DNA from: Arthrinium phaeospermum
Lineage: Eukaryota; Ascomycota; Sordariomycetes; Amphisphaeriales; Apiosporaceae
DNA length: 64,000 nt
NCBI GenBank assembly: GCA_006503535.1
Contig: QYRS01000002.1
Span: forward strand, 1,612,001-1,676,000
Reading direction: 5' to 3'
A model generated the notes under the pieces. The model was not told the origin of the DNA. It worked only from the letters and a program-made list of their open reading frames with translations, and did not search any database. Below, in pieces: positions 32,067 through 42,657 of this stretch (its first letter is position 1; each line of letters opens with the position of its first letter). The position numbers and the translations under genes were made by a program.

Positions 32067-33803
32067 TTAGACATCTTCGAACTCAAATTTCACCAACAGT
32101 GAACATTTCGTTTCCTTGCCCTTGAGATCTAATAATCTTATGAAATTCCAGCCGTTCCTCACATACAAAAGCCGAACAGTGGCTACACCGTACGTAGGGT
32201 TTTTAGCCCACGAATCGTCGCTTTTGATCAGCATGCGAAGGAAGATGAGCTCATTGTCGTTGTACTCCCATGTGAGCTCCTCATCCCAGATCGGGTCGGT
32301 CGAAGGCGGATTCTCGCCCCGGTGGAGGAAGCCAAGTCGGTGCTGGTGATAGGGCGATGTCTTTTGCTTCGCCGCGAGGTTTTCCTCATTTGGGTGCAGC
32401 ATTGAGCAAGTCAGGTAAGGCTTGACTTCAGTGGCATCGCGGTCTGGCGGTAGTGGGATGTCGGTGGCACCGCCCACATGCAAGCGGAGTCTCTTCCTCC
32501 TTCCGGTATTCAGCTGTCCGTTTCCGCCCGGACGCAAGGCAGCTGGCTTAAGCACATAGCCGTCAGTCCCACTGAACAGCGCCTCATTACACTGCATTCC
32601 AGCCCCGTAGGTCTGCCAGTTGAGGGCGCAAATCTGGGCTCCTATTCCCCAGAAGGAAACTGGCCGTAGATTTTTGGAACTGATTCGAGTGCCGCGAGGA
32701 TAAACGCGTACTAAACCGGACGCGTTGTGGCGGGCAATCTTTTCGGAATTCGCTGGCATGTGCTGAAGGAGTTGTGTCTCCGAGACGTTGATCAAATGAT
32801 GGTGAGGCTCTTTGGTCCCCCATTCAACATCTTCAAACCAGGAGTTATCAGGAGGCTTGACGGATTGAGCATAGACTCCCAACTCAGCCAGCTCGGGGAT
32901 AATGACGTTTGAAGCAGCAGACGCTTTCTGCTCGCGATACTTCTGATGATTTCGCCTTTCCTCCTCATCTTCTGAGGAATCTGATAAGTCATCCTCTTCC
33001 ATGGCCTCGTTCGCGTGGTGATACTCAACGATAACACATATCTTAGAGCCCAGGTCGTTCAAGCAGACATGGTCATCGGAACCATCTTGTTCCAGATGTC
33101 CTCGGTCGCGCACAGCCTTGCTCAGGAGTCGGTCGCCGAAGACCTCTCGCATGATGGTAACAAGTCGTAGTTGCCCGTACGCATCGCAATGGTTCTCCAA
33201 ACTTATGAAAATTGGTGCGGCTCGATATCCCTGTTCGTCCACAGCCTCGGCAGCCTCTTGATCAACAACATCGCGAATCGTCTCGCAGACTTTTCTGAAC
33301 GCTATATGAGATACGAGCGTATAACCATGCGTCACCTTCGGTTCTTCTTTGTCGTCGCTGTTCCACGCGTCGATCTCGACACATCGTGCGCCGGTGCGAA
33401 GTGCTTTTTCGTAAGCTGCTGCGGAGCTCTTGCCAAACAGCTGATGAGCCAGCAGGTAAGTGTTGTGGCTTGAACTAATGAAGTATTCTGGTAGCGTGTG
33501 GGACCGATCTGTCAAATGCGCTGGCACTGAGATGTGCGGGCGCTGGACCAAGGCCTCCAAGGCCGCTGTGGGTTGGTCGGAATCGACACCGGCTTCTGCC
33601 TCGCTCAGAACGTTCTGCTTGACCAAAAAAGACCTCAAAGCATGGCTGACACGTAGTTGGCCCGTTGTGATGGCGGTCCGGCGACCAGCGTGTCCTCCAC
33701 CCGCCACACTTTCAAAGTCGATTTGCTCCCCATATTCTTCCTCATCGTCTTCGCCTTTCGAAAAAACGTTCAGCCTGCTTAACTTTGAGGTCAGGTCAGA
33801 CAT
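32067..33803 (-). CDS. Phosphoinositide-specific phospholipase C
   Basis: A 578-aa single-exon frame from ATG 33803 (MSDLTSKLSRLN); the open frame upstream has no ATG. It hydrolyses PIP2 to inositol trisphosphate and diacylglycerol. The X domain has catalytic His in SSSHNTYLLAHQ (~113) and in THGYTLVSH (~159), with metal-site residues EIDAW and ISLENHCD. An acidic linker (EEDDLSDSSEDEEE) precedes the Y domain (LVRVYPRGTRISSKNLRPVSFWGIGAQICALNWQT begins it). A C2 domain follows (LRLHVGGA; DPIWDEELTWEY; FIRLLDLKGKE). No EF hand or PH domain is seen upstream of X, so it is shorter than yeast Plc1, as in several PLC paralogues of filamentous fungi. Membrane association would depend on C2 and calcium. 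Confidence 0.93.
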   Translation of the reverse strand: MSDLTSKLSRLNVFSKGEDDEEEYGEQIDFESVAGGGHAGRRTAITTGQLRVSHALRSFLVKQNVLSEAEAGVDSDQPTAALEALVQRPHISVPAHLTDRSHTLPEYFISSSHNTYLLAHQLFGKSSAAAYEKALRTGARCVEIDAWNSDDKEEPKVTHGYTLVSHIAFRKVCETIRDVVDQEAAEAVDEQGYRAAPIFISLENHCDAYGQLRLVTIMREVFGDRLLSKAVRDRGHLEQDGSDDHVCLNDLGSKICVIVEYHHANEAMEEDDLSDSSEDEEERRNHQKYREQKASAASNVIIPELAELGVYAQSVKPPDNSWFEDVEWGTKEPHHHLINVSETQLLQHMPANSEKIARHNASGLVRVYPRGTRISSKNLRPVSFWGIGAQICALNWQTYGAGMQCNEALFSGTDGYVLKPAALRPGGNGQLNTGRRKRLRLHVGGATDIPLPPDRDATEVKPYLTCSMLHPNEENLAAKQKTSPYHQHRLGFLHRGENPPSTDPIWDEELTWEYNDNELIFLRMLIKSDDSWAKNPTYGVATVRLLYVRNGWNFIRLLDLKGKETKCSLLVKFEFEDV

Positions 33804-34470
33804 AATGGAAATGGATGAATGGGAAAATTGCAATCGACGACAGTTCCCGAAAGATGTTGCTACATATCAGGATTTGTTTGCCATTTTAAAAAGAAAGAGG
33901 AACTGAACTGTCCTTGAACGTTTCAGCCGGGATTTCGGCACCCTCAGGCGCCTTTTCCCAGGTTGTCATGCCTTGCTTACGACGATGAGAATGGACTTGG
34001 CTTACGCCAGTGAGTTTTGGTGGGGTGGGATGACCCCCCAATTGTGGCGCTTTTCGCAGTCAGGCTCACTCAGCTCAGGCCCGCGATGAGCATCATCATC
34101 CGTCACCTTGTTAGAGACTTGACGCCTCACTTCCTCACGTGTCAATACCAGTATTTCTTGAATACCACGGGCGCCTCGGTCAGGTGCAGCTACTTCTGTG
34201 ATGCCAGTACTAAGTCCATTGCCGTATGAGAAGAGGTGAATCACACCTTTAGCGGTGGGATTTTAGTGGCAGATCCGATCTTCCCGGCAACGCATTCCTT
34301 GGGCCCGGCGCCCGTAATCTGACTTGTAGTGGTACATACAGCAGCTTACAGACACCCGACTCTCCTTTGTCAATCCCTTAGCAACTTCAGTTTACATTGT
34401 GTGTGATTGGTCATTGTCTTGCATTTTGTTTCGGAATCCAACATCACTCCGCCATGCTGTCTCGTGCATA
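33804..34470. other. Divergent promoter region
   Basis: Shared upstream space of the phospholipase gene (-) and the broken Zn2Cys6 gene (+). No supported frame. Confidence 0.5.
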
Positions 34471-36166
34471 ATGGGTCGATTGAGTTGAGGCTGCTTCAAA
34501 TGTCGGCAGCGACGCGTTCGCTGTGATCAAGGTCGCCGCTCTTGTCAGCGCTGCATCAAGCGAAATGGAGTCTGCGAGTACCACCGCGACGAAGCAACTC
34601 TGATATGTCGACACGAGGCTTTAAAGGTCATGCGACATGCACAAATTGCCGCGGCGGTATATTCCACCCCTCCCGCATTGATAAGTCCCCGGCGTAGGAG
34701 TCGGTCGGTTGATGGGAGGAGTCCCATCCCGTTTATAGGGTCAGTGGATTCCTCCCACTTTAACCCAGATGAAGCCATATCCCTCCCCATTCTCCCTTCG
34801 CCCTACCCGTGGCTAAAGCAGATCCCCCATCATGTCCAAGTCCATAAAGAAGACCAGGCCGTGGAACAGTTCATGGACAAATATGCCATGTACCCTTGCA
34901 ACGAGTCCTCATCGCCTGGGTTTCTGGAACATCTACCATCTCTTTTCAAAGAAGTGAATGTCGAAGGCCGATATGCTCTGCGCTGGGCCGTCAGGGCCGC
35001 GGCTTACACCGAGGCAGCCATAGACTCCGAGGGAAGCCGTATCGCCCAGAAAGCTTTGCACTGCTATGGGGAGGCATTGTCGGCGCTAGGCGAGTCACTG
35101 GCAGAATCAAGCAAGACACCTGACGATCATGACTTGATGGCCATTGTCGTCTTGGACCTGTTTGAGGCAAGACGAGCTCCCACCTGGGATTTCACAGCTG
35201 GATTCTGACAGTAGCAGGCGCTTTTCCTACCAAATGTCTCCCAGGTCGGTGCCCACACTCAAGGCATGGCCCAGATCCTGAGACTGCGAGGCTCGGATCA
35301 GTTCTATAATCCACGGGGTTGGTCTCTCTTTCGGCTGGCGCATCACCGTATCGTAAGTCTTGCTCTTCTGTAGCATGATAGAGGTATGCTCACTTTTGAA
35401 TCAGCAAAAACAGCAGCTGGCTTTCAATCAACCAGCGCTCGCAGAGTCGACGGTTTGGCTTGGTTAGCTAAACGAAATGGTGCCATTCGTCCGGCTGGAG
35501 AAAGATGCACACGAAATCAAAAAGACATGCGAGCGCGCACGTGGCCTGTTAGAAAGTGTGACAGTGGATGACGTCTCTATTGATGCCGTCAAATCACTCC
35601 GAGAATTGTACGAGCTCGACCAGACAGCTTCCGGCTGGCGGCAACGTCCCCAATGGCATTTTAGAACGGTTGCCGCCAGCGACTTGCCTTTGGACCTTCC
35701 ATTTCAACCAATCACCCGCCACGTTGAGCTTCATGGAGATGTTCGGAAGGCCTACGAGCTCAATTATCATAGGACAGCCCGGATTGTATTGCGCCAACAC
35801 CTTTTGAAGGTGCTAGAAGCAATATTGGCAAAACCTAGCCTATCAGAACCGATGATCCTAAGTCTGCATGATATGATGGTCCGATCAGCAACGACTGTGG
35901 GTGCCCTTGTGGAATCGATACTGGCCACCGTTCCTCAATCACTGGGCGATATTGACCATTCGGGTTATGCTCCTTACGCTCGAAATGGAATCCCTAAGTG
36001 TAGGTCGATCGGGTGTGATCTTCTCCTATGGCCGATCAAAATAATCAAAGCCCCAAGTTCGGCGGCGTCTTCGGAGCAAAAAGGCAAGGCCCGGTCCGTG
36101 TATGAACGAATCAGAGACTACACGGGAATGAAGTCAAGGTTGGGAGAATTGAGCATGTTGCCGTGA
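34471..36166 (+). pseudogene. Zn(II)2Cys6 transcription factor, broken by in-frame stops
   Basis: Reading from ATG 34471 gives MGRLS, a TGA at 34486, then GCFKCRQRRVRCDQGRRSC followed by QRC and six more residues to the last Cys. This is a full C-X2-C-X6-C-X6-C-X2-C-X6-C binuclear zinc cluster. The frame then runs on to TGA 35206 and TAG 35212, continues in the same frame through HTQGMAQILRLRG and WSLFRLAHHRI, crosses a good intron (35353-35404), meets TAG 35465 inside VWLG*LNEMVPF, and ends at 36166. The regulatory part resembles fungal_trans_2 regulators. All four stops (TGA, TGA, TAG, TAG) are one C-to-T change from CGA or CAG, as left by RIP or spontaneous decay. Around 35160-35240 an alternative frame is also protein-like, so a small indel is possible. 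A functional factor is unlikely from this copy. Confidence 0.75.
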
Positions 36167-36674
36167 TTTTGAATAGCTGTCGAATTCGGTGAGTGGCATG
36201 ACCTTCCGCTTGCTTCCCTTGGGGCAGCCACGGTCCCCACATACCGTTCCGAACCCGAAATCTGGGTTGATGGATGCATTTCAGCCATCCACGTCATGGA
36301 AACGCATCGGAACGAAATCATGAAGTGGAGGGGCTGCTAGTTTTGCGATTGTTTTGAGCAACATCAGGCATCGCCTGTCAGCATGTCAGACAGAGCCAAC
36401 AGCTCATGACGATAATGTTTGTTGAATAGATCGTGATTGAATGCGCGCCGACAACCAACACCTCTTTCCTATATAGCGGCCCTCCAATCAGGCAAACTCG
36501 GAGTGTCTCCCACCCCTCATCAATAATTCCACGGATATTCCTTAGCCAGAACCAACTCCGGCTGTGCCGCACCTCGTGTCTCTATTTAAAGCAGCAACTT
36601 GCTCTTCATTCGGCATGACAGTCTTCCCTCAGCCAGAAGCATCTCTCGCTGATAAAAAAGATCACACTTCAATC
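36167..36674. other. Promoter region of the small cysteine-rich peptide gene
   Basis: CCAAT lies near 36485 and TATTTAAA at 36583-36590. No other frame is supported. Confidence 0.5.
36583..36590 (+). promoter_or_regulatory. TATA-like box upstream of the cysteine-rich peptide gene
   Basis: TATTTAAA about 85 bp before the ATG at 36675. A CCAAT element lies about 100 bp further upstream. Assigned from sequence and distance only. Confidence 0.45.
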
Positions 36675-36954
36675 ATGTTCACCATCACTCGGCTTCTTGT
36701 TGCCATGCTGGCCGTGACGCCGGCATTAGCCCTCCCCGTGACCTCCGCAAATGGCCTCAGCTTCCCCGAGGCACGTTTAGTAGTGGCACCCCACCCCGAA
36801 ATCAAGATGACAGAGGATTGGAAAATCACTAACATTGACCGTCTAGTTCGAAGTTTTCGCCAGGGCCACATGCAGTACCAATGACGACTGCCCCGGCGGT
36901 GCATGTATCTGCCGAGGAGGTTGCCACTGCATCTCAGGTCCCCCAAGAGCTTGA
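36675..36954 (+). CDS. Small secreted cysteine-rich peptide (spliced, about 70 aa)
   Basis: Exon 1 (36675-36779) encodes a signal peptide (MFTITRLLVAMLAVTPALA) and a short propeptide-like stretch ending FPEARL. Intron 36780-36846 (GTAGTG...ACTAAC...CTAG, phase 0) leads to exon 2, FEVFARATCSTNDDCPGG and then ACICRGGCHC before a stop at 36952. Unspliced, the frame stops at 36882 and loses every cysteine. The spliced product has six Cys (C-X5-C-X4-C-X-C-X4-C-X-C) next to many Gly, like a small knotted or EGF-like disulfide peptide. A donor three bases later (GTGGCA) would also keep phase and add one residue. It may be an extracellular peptide or effector; a maturation substrate for the nearby P450/UstYa pair is speculation. 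Confidence 0.6.
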
Positions 36955-37261
36955 TACCGGCACAGGCCACATTCATATCCTACTCTAGGTAATTGCTTGT
37001 TGATAGTGGAATGACAACACAGCATGCGGAGAGAAACACTCGCTGAGCATCGCCAACAGGGGAATGAGGAAGAACTGATCAACTTCTGAACGTTTATTAT
37101 TTGATTCATAAGCACATGATCATCTAATACAAGAAATCAATACGAAACTAGCGACTTGACCAAAAATCACAGCACCATATGTCTAGGCTCCCTTCACCTG
37201 ACTTGATGGTCAGCCCTTCTATTCCGCGCCTATGCCCATAAGCTCGAACCAGCATTCAGCT
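36955..37261. other. Intergenic, convergent 3' flanks
   Basis: Nothing supported. Confidence 0.5.
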
Positions 37262-37795
37262 TCAAGCAGATCCTGGCTTAGGCCCCTGGAACACCGTCTC
37301 CTCCAGCACCGTCCCGTCCTCGAGCTGGACCTTGTCCGCGCCCACCATGACGAAGGCGATCCGGCACGGCTCGTCGGTGCGGTTGATCCACTGGTGGTTG
37401 GCACCGCCCTGGATGATGAACTCGCCCGCCTTGACGGTCTTCTCCTCGCCCCCGTCGAGCGCCAGCACGATCTCGCCCGACATGACGACGCAGTAGTCGA
37501 GGCTCTGCGTGCGGTGCATGGGCACGCTGTACCGCGCCGGGAGGTTGGTGATGCTGAACAGGGTGCCGCCCGGAGGGCAGCGCGGGATCTTCTGGACCGA
37601 CGACGCGGCAGCACCAGCACCAGGCGAGTTGTCGTGGGACACGGGCACGGCGTCCCGCGTGTCAAAGGTCGAGAAGGAGCTCTTGCTCGGGCCGAAGGGG
37701 GAGAAGGCCTCGACGGCTTCGTCGCTGTGGAAGATGGAGGTGCCGTCGGCGGCGTGGCCGGTGATGACGAGGCGGGGGTTGGTGAATTGGGCCAT
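37262..37795 (-). CDS. Cupin-domain protein
   Basis: A 177-aa single-exon frame. The C-terminal ~100 residues hold a single cupin_2 barrel. Motif 1 is PMHRTQSLDYCVVMSGEIVLALDGG, with His as first metal ligand and Asp/Tyr following, while Glu stands in the usual place (SGE). Motif 2 is AGEFIIQGGANHQWIN with the second His. The first ~75 residues are a β-rich N-terminal part with FSPFGPSKSSFSTFDTRD. Such proteins are small, mostly cytosolic, and often lie in fungal secondary-metabolite loci as oxygenase-like or isomerase-like enzymes. Metal and substrate cannot be told. It lies between the cysteine-rich peptide gene and the P450 gene, on the opposite strand. Confidence 0.82.
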   Translation of the reverse strand: MAQFTNPRLVITGHAADGTSIFHSDEAVEAFSPFGPSKSSFSTFDTRDAVPVSHDNSPGAGAAASSVQKIPRCPPGGTLFSITNLPARYSVPMHRTQSLDYCVVMSGEIVLALDGGEEKTVKAGEFIIQGGANHQWINRTDEPCRIAFVMVGADKVQLEDGTVLEETVFQGPKPGSA

Positions 37796-39432
37796 GGCTG
37801 TTACCGAGAAGCTAGATTGCTGGTGAGCGATGTTGCGACGACTAAAGTGAAGGGATGTGTAGTGGTGGCAGTTGCTTTCTTAGGCAGAATGGAATGGATG
37901 CAGTTGCGAACAGAGATGCTTGCAGGGCGATGATGAGGAGAAGGGATATCTCTTCGAAGGTGTACCTCGATCCCTTTATATGCAGTCATGGCAATTCCAG
38001 CAACATGCTGAGCTCCTAGGTTATCATATGCCTCGACTTGTAAGTCCTCCCGCAGCTGACCGTGTTGAGAAAGGAGGACGATGTTGACGCCACAAATCCA
38101 TCTCGCGCAACACGTCGTATGATTGGCTGTTCGTGTATATATCTCCACACATCCTGGCTGGCTAACGGGAGGCGGATCAGCTATTACGTGTGCTAGTGGC
38201 TATTACGGCCCCTTATCAAGCATTCTACTAATGATTTCCCGGCCTTCAACGCATATACTGCACTACAGTTAGTCCATGTGCATTTATCGTTCAACATGAA
38301 GCTTACATAGTCATAAGTTTACGACTACGGGCATCTGCTCATAGAATAGATAGCACACGGCGGGACAGTCAGATTGTAAAGAACTAACACCACTCGAAGA
38401 GGGTGTGACATTAAAATTGGAGATCGAAGACCGCATTTTCAAGGAAACATTCTAGGGCTTTGAGTATTATTTAGTACAACATGTATGAAGCTTCCATGTT
38501 AACAATTCTCGCCATCATGGGTCGTCCGTCGACCATATTATTCCTCAGGCTAAGAAACTTGAGTCATCCTGAGAGATGATGGATGTCTTCTTCATAAACG
38601 AAGGCAAGTCCTGCCATATTTAGACCTGTGGGTACATCTCGAATGTCACTCACAATAACGGCTGGAAAGTTCGTGGAGATAATTGAAACGTGTAACGCCG
38701 ATACGACATCGAGGAGGCACAGCTTTGATTCAATGCCAGGTTAGCTTTACATCCTATAGATGCTTATAGAGCATATTCAAGCGCTCTTCACCCTCTCCCG
38801 TTTCAATAGAAGCCGGGGATGCACCGGGGTGAACCAACCGCTGCTGCCTACCATGTCTGGAAACGCTCCTTTATACCTGAGCTTTGGCATCACTCATCAA
38901 GCCCGATCCATATATAACGTGAAATTTTACTTGGTAACTAGTGATCAACCGCAAACAAATATGAGTACCATCTGCAGAATCATGAGCGAATATTTGTCTG
39001 CTCCCTACTGTTCGTGTCCAAGGTCCCTGCTCCTTGATTATCATGACGAGAATCCCCCATAACGTCGCTATCGTCTGAGTAATCGGTAGGAAATCACAAA
39101 AGGCCCGGAGACACCATGGGTCAGTACTGCTCATTTCACTTGCATGGATGCTTTGCTGATAAAACGGCACTACTGTAGTCCTATCTGGGGTCGATATGTT
39201 CCGGAGGTTTCTCCACCGGGTATTTACGATGTCAAACCCCGTCGGAGAATTCGGCCTAAACGCCTACGGTACTTCTGACTTGCAAGGAAAATCCTCTGCT
39301 GGCTTGAGGCCTGCAAGTACGTATAATAGAGTAGAAGCCCCTCGTTCGGCCGGTGTTCTTGAAACTCCGATTGTATTCGCATTTTAGATGTTGACACCCT
39401 GTCCTCGGTAGCTAGGAGATATTGTATCCAAT
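37796..39432. other. Intergenic, 1.6 kb
   Basis: A TATA-like TATAAA (minus, 37980-37975) lies 180 bp upstream of the cupin start. The rest is moderately AT-rich and holds only short frames without domains. Confidence 0.5.
37975..37980 (-). promoter_or_regulatory. TATA-like box of the cupin gene
   Basis: TATAAA on the minus strand 180 bp upstream of the ATG at 37795; positional assignment only. Confidence 0.35.
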
Positions 39433-41166
39433 ATGACAGAGCCTATGTCGCCAGGTCTGGTCCAAGACTACGCCCTTAAGCTGGCTGTGTTGATTATCAT
39501 TCTGGTAAAACCTGAACTACCCTGACGTTCCGATAGGAGCATCATTTACTAATTCACTTTGGCCTGGTAGTTTCTCTCACACGCCATATGTACAGCAGTG
39601 TACAATGGACTGTTCCATCCTTTGGCGTCTTTCCCGGGACCTCTATCGCACGGAATATCCGTCATTCCTCGGACAGCGTACCTAGTGTCTGGCAAACTGG
39701 CTTTCCACGTCAGCGATCTGCATGCGAAATACGGTGCAGTGGTCCGCATCTCCCCCAACGAACTGGCTTTCTGCGAGCCACAGGCCTGGAAAGATATATA
39801 CGGCCATCGACAGCAAGGCCAGGAGGAGTTTTCAAAGTACAAGGGGTTCTATCGACCGATGAGGAGGAAGAGTCCGGCGTCCATCATGTCTGCCCCGCGC
39901 CATGATCACGCGCTGCTCCGCCGGCTGCTCTCCCATGGATTCTCTGACCGCAGCATGCGAGAACAGGAACCCATCATCGGGTCATATGTCGACTTACTCA
40001 TCAAGCGCCTACGCCAGCATGGAGGTGGCGGTGCCAAAGCCTTGAATATGCGCGAGTGGCTGAACTGGACAACCTTTGACATTATCGGCGACCTCGGATT
40101 TGGAAGCTCGTTTGGGTGTCTCGAGCATAGCGACTACCACCCCTGGGTCCGGAGCATTACCCGTACTGTCAAGGTCGGCAGTTACATCCAGGCCATATAC
40201 GAGCTTGGGGGCATCCAACTTGTCACTTGGATAGTCGATAGCGGGATATGGGCATCTCGCAGTGAGCACAAGAGGCAGGTAAACGAAAAGCTTACTCAGA
40301 GGATCCAACTAGATTCTGAACGGCCAGATCTTATCGAGGGTTTACTAGAAAACCAAAGTGATCTGGTAGGTAAAGAAATGTGAACATCTCCGTGCAACAG
40401 TTCCGCCCCAGCTTATAGCCAGGTTCACGTTACTCAGCACTCGCTAACTTCAATGGCAATAGTCTTTCGATCAAATATTGGCCGCTGCCTCAACCCTCAT
40501 TGTTGCAGGTTCGGAGACCACGGCGACACTTTTGTCAGGGTCACTCTTCCTTCTCGCCAAAAACAGGGGAAATCTGGCTGTACTGACCCAGGAAGTGCGG
40601 TCTACTTTCCAACAGGACGACGAGATCACATTGAGCTCTGTCAGCTGTCTCTCGTACATGCTGGCGTGCCTGAACGAGTGTCTTCGTATGTACCCATCCG
40701 TGGCGATCGGCCTTCCCCGGGTGGTGCCAAAAGGAGGCGCGGCGGTGGCTGGCACGTTTGTGCCAGAAGGCACCGTCGTTGGTGTTTGGCAATGGGCAAT
40801 CAACCATGATGAGCGATTCTGGACAAGCCCCTGGGAGTTTCATCCGGAGCGGTTCCTCGACAACGACCCACGCTACCAGGGCGACCTACTTGACGCTATG
40901 CAGCCTTTCAGCACTGGGCCTCGGAACTGCATTGGGAAGAAGTAAGTGATGGGGTCTACTGGTGGAAAAGAGTCAACTCGAGAAAAGACAAATGCTAATG
41001 TGACCATAGTCTTGCATATGCGGAAATGCGTCTTATACTGGCTAAGATCATCTTCAACTTTGATATCCATTTGGCGGACGACTCAGAAGACTGGATCAAC
41101 AGACAGAGTGTCTATTTTCTCTGGGAGAAGCCAGTATTGAATATGCACTTAATTCCCGTCCCCTAA
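39433..41166 (+). CDS. Cytochrome P450 monooxygenase
   Basis: Four exons: 39433-39504, 39571-40365, 40463-40941 and 41010-41166; all introns GT-AG and phase-consistent; 500 aa, the usual length. Exon 1 is an N-terminal membrane anchor (YALKLAVLIIIL-FLSHAICTAVYNGLFHPLASFPGP, split by the intron). The I-helix oxygen-activation motif is AGSETT, the K-helix ExxR is ECLR, the meander has FHPERFL, and the heme loop is FSTGPRNCIGK with Cys ~445. The ending KNLAYAEMRLILAKIIF is typical. Overall it resembles the TRI11/CYP65-type fungal P450s that hydroxylate terpenoids or polyketides; that placement is from memory of motifs and is weak. Together with the UstYa-like gene 650 bp downstream on the same strand it suggests a biosynthetic pair. 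Confidence 0.92.
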
Positions 41167-41818
41167 TAAGCGTCGGGAGATCGCAATTGTTTTGACGTGT
41201 AAGTCTACACCTGCCAATATGTTATTATAGGGCGGTTGTAGCACGATACTTAAGACTATACTTGTATTCATTTACTAGCATGGATAAAGGAGGTTTATAA
41301 ATACATCTATGACTCTTTAATATACTATCAACGTTTAGTCAGGCCTTCGCGAGCATTGTTTTGTTCCGGTTCCTACTTTGAACTTGGTGGCTGTACCCCT
41401 TTCCCCCTTTTTCAAACACAGCCATTCTTGCTGCAGACAAATAACCAATCACCTTTCGTTTCTTGGCTCGAATATGAAGATCACAACAGTTGTCTGATTG
41501 CTAAACGAGACTCAGTTTTAGTGTGTCGTATGAGATTTAAGTGACCCGAAGAATTATCTCGTCGTCGCCAAGAATGAAGAGCCGAAAAGGGAAGCCCCGA
41601 ATGATTTGTGGGTCACAAACTTCCTCCAACTCCGTCGTGACAGGCCAATATATCTCGATCACGCTAACCTCTTCAAGCTCGGTAGACACATGCCGAGATG
41701 GCCCTCTTAAGGCCTTTGCCGGCCAGCGAGATAGCGACGTACTTTTCCTCCATTTCGACCATCGTATCCCTTGCTTGAACGACTGCGAAAAGAGTATTGC
41801 ACACGACCATTGCTTACG
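41167..41818. other. Intergenic between P450 and UstYa-like genes
   Basis: P450 3' flank and promoter of the UstYa-like gene. Frames on both strands at 41537-41963 overlap the start of the next gene and have no motif. Confidence 0.5.
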
Positions 41819-42657
41819 ATGGACTCGAGGAAGAGCGAGCACGACGAGGAGGAGCAGGCGTTCCTGGACCATGCCGGCATCTCTCCAAAACCCCACAGTT
41901 CGCGGAGGACGGCGACATGGTGGTGGCGTTTGCTCCTCGAACTCGCCATGGCAAGCACGATAGTGTTGCTGCTGTTCTTTCCGCCCTTCCCTCGTCGAAA
42001 CACCATCAAGAGAACTCCGGTGCCTCAGCGTGAGTCAATTTCTACTCAATACATGCCGCCAACAACATTGCTAACACTACGGTCAAGTTCCGAGGAAGAT
42101 CTATACCTTCCATGACGACCCGAAATACATGCGCGGGGACATGTTCTTCAATGAATCCGACACTCTGCACACATTGAACCACTGGATCGAGCTGAGCTCC
42201 GGTAAACCTCCCGCCCATCTCTGGCGAGACCCAGCTGCTAATTGAGACCCTCACACGCATAGGCAGCCGAGGCTACGTAGTGATCAAGGACGCGGAACGC
42301 TTCGACCTGCCGGACCCGTACACGGTCGCCATCGACCGCGAGAACGAGGGGCCGGGCTACATGATGTCGTCGTTCCACCAGCTCCACTGCCTATCCTACC
42401 TCGCGGAGCACCTGCAGCAGGGGTACGCCGGCGTCAACCTGACCGAGGAGGTGGCCCACCACACGGCGCACTGCTTCAACTACCTGCGCCAGGGCATCAT
42501 GTGCTCCGCGGACACGACGCTGGAGGGCAAGACGGAGGCGGGGCCCGGCGAAGGGTCGGAGCACGAGTGCGTCGACTACGATGCGCTGCTGGAGTGGGCC
42601 AACAGCAATTCGGCGTACAAGTGGCGTGGAAATCTTCCGGATGAAGCTGTACTGTAA
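41819..42657 (+). CDS. UstYa-family (DUF3328) protein
   Basis: Exons 41819-42029, 42088-42201 and 42263-42657, introns GT-AG and in phase; 239 aa. The N terminus is short and acidic, then one membrane segment (WWWRLLLELAMASTIVLLLFF). After it come FFNESDTLHTLNHWIELSS and GYVVIKD, as in the family. Both family motifs are intact: HQLHC in SSFHQLHCLSYL and HTAHC in HTAHCFNYLRQGIMC, followed by the usual acidic Cys (EHECVDYD). UstYa-type proteins act as oxidases in ustiloxin and related ribosomal peptide pathways, where they help cyclise the core peptide; other members act on non-ribosomal peptides. The two HxxHC motifs likely bind metal in the secretory lumen. The neighbouring P450 supports a metabolite role. 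Confidence 0.9.

Noticed and set aside
41537..41896. 119-codon minus frame upstream of and overlapping the UstYa-like gene
   Set aside because: It contains a TELEEV repeat but no signal peptide or motif, and it overlaps a well-supported first exon.
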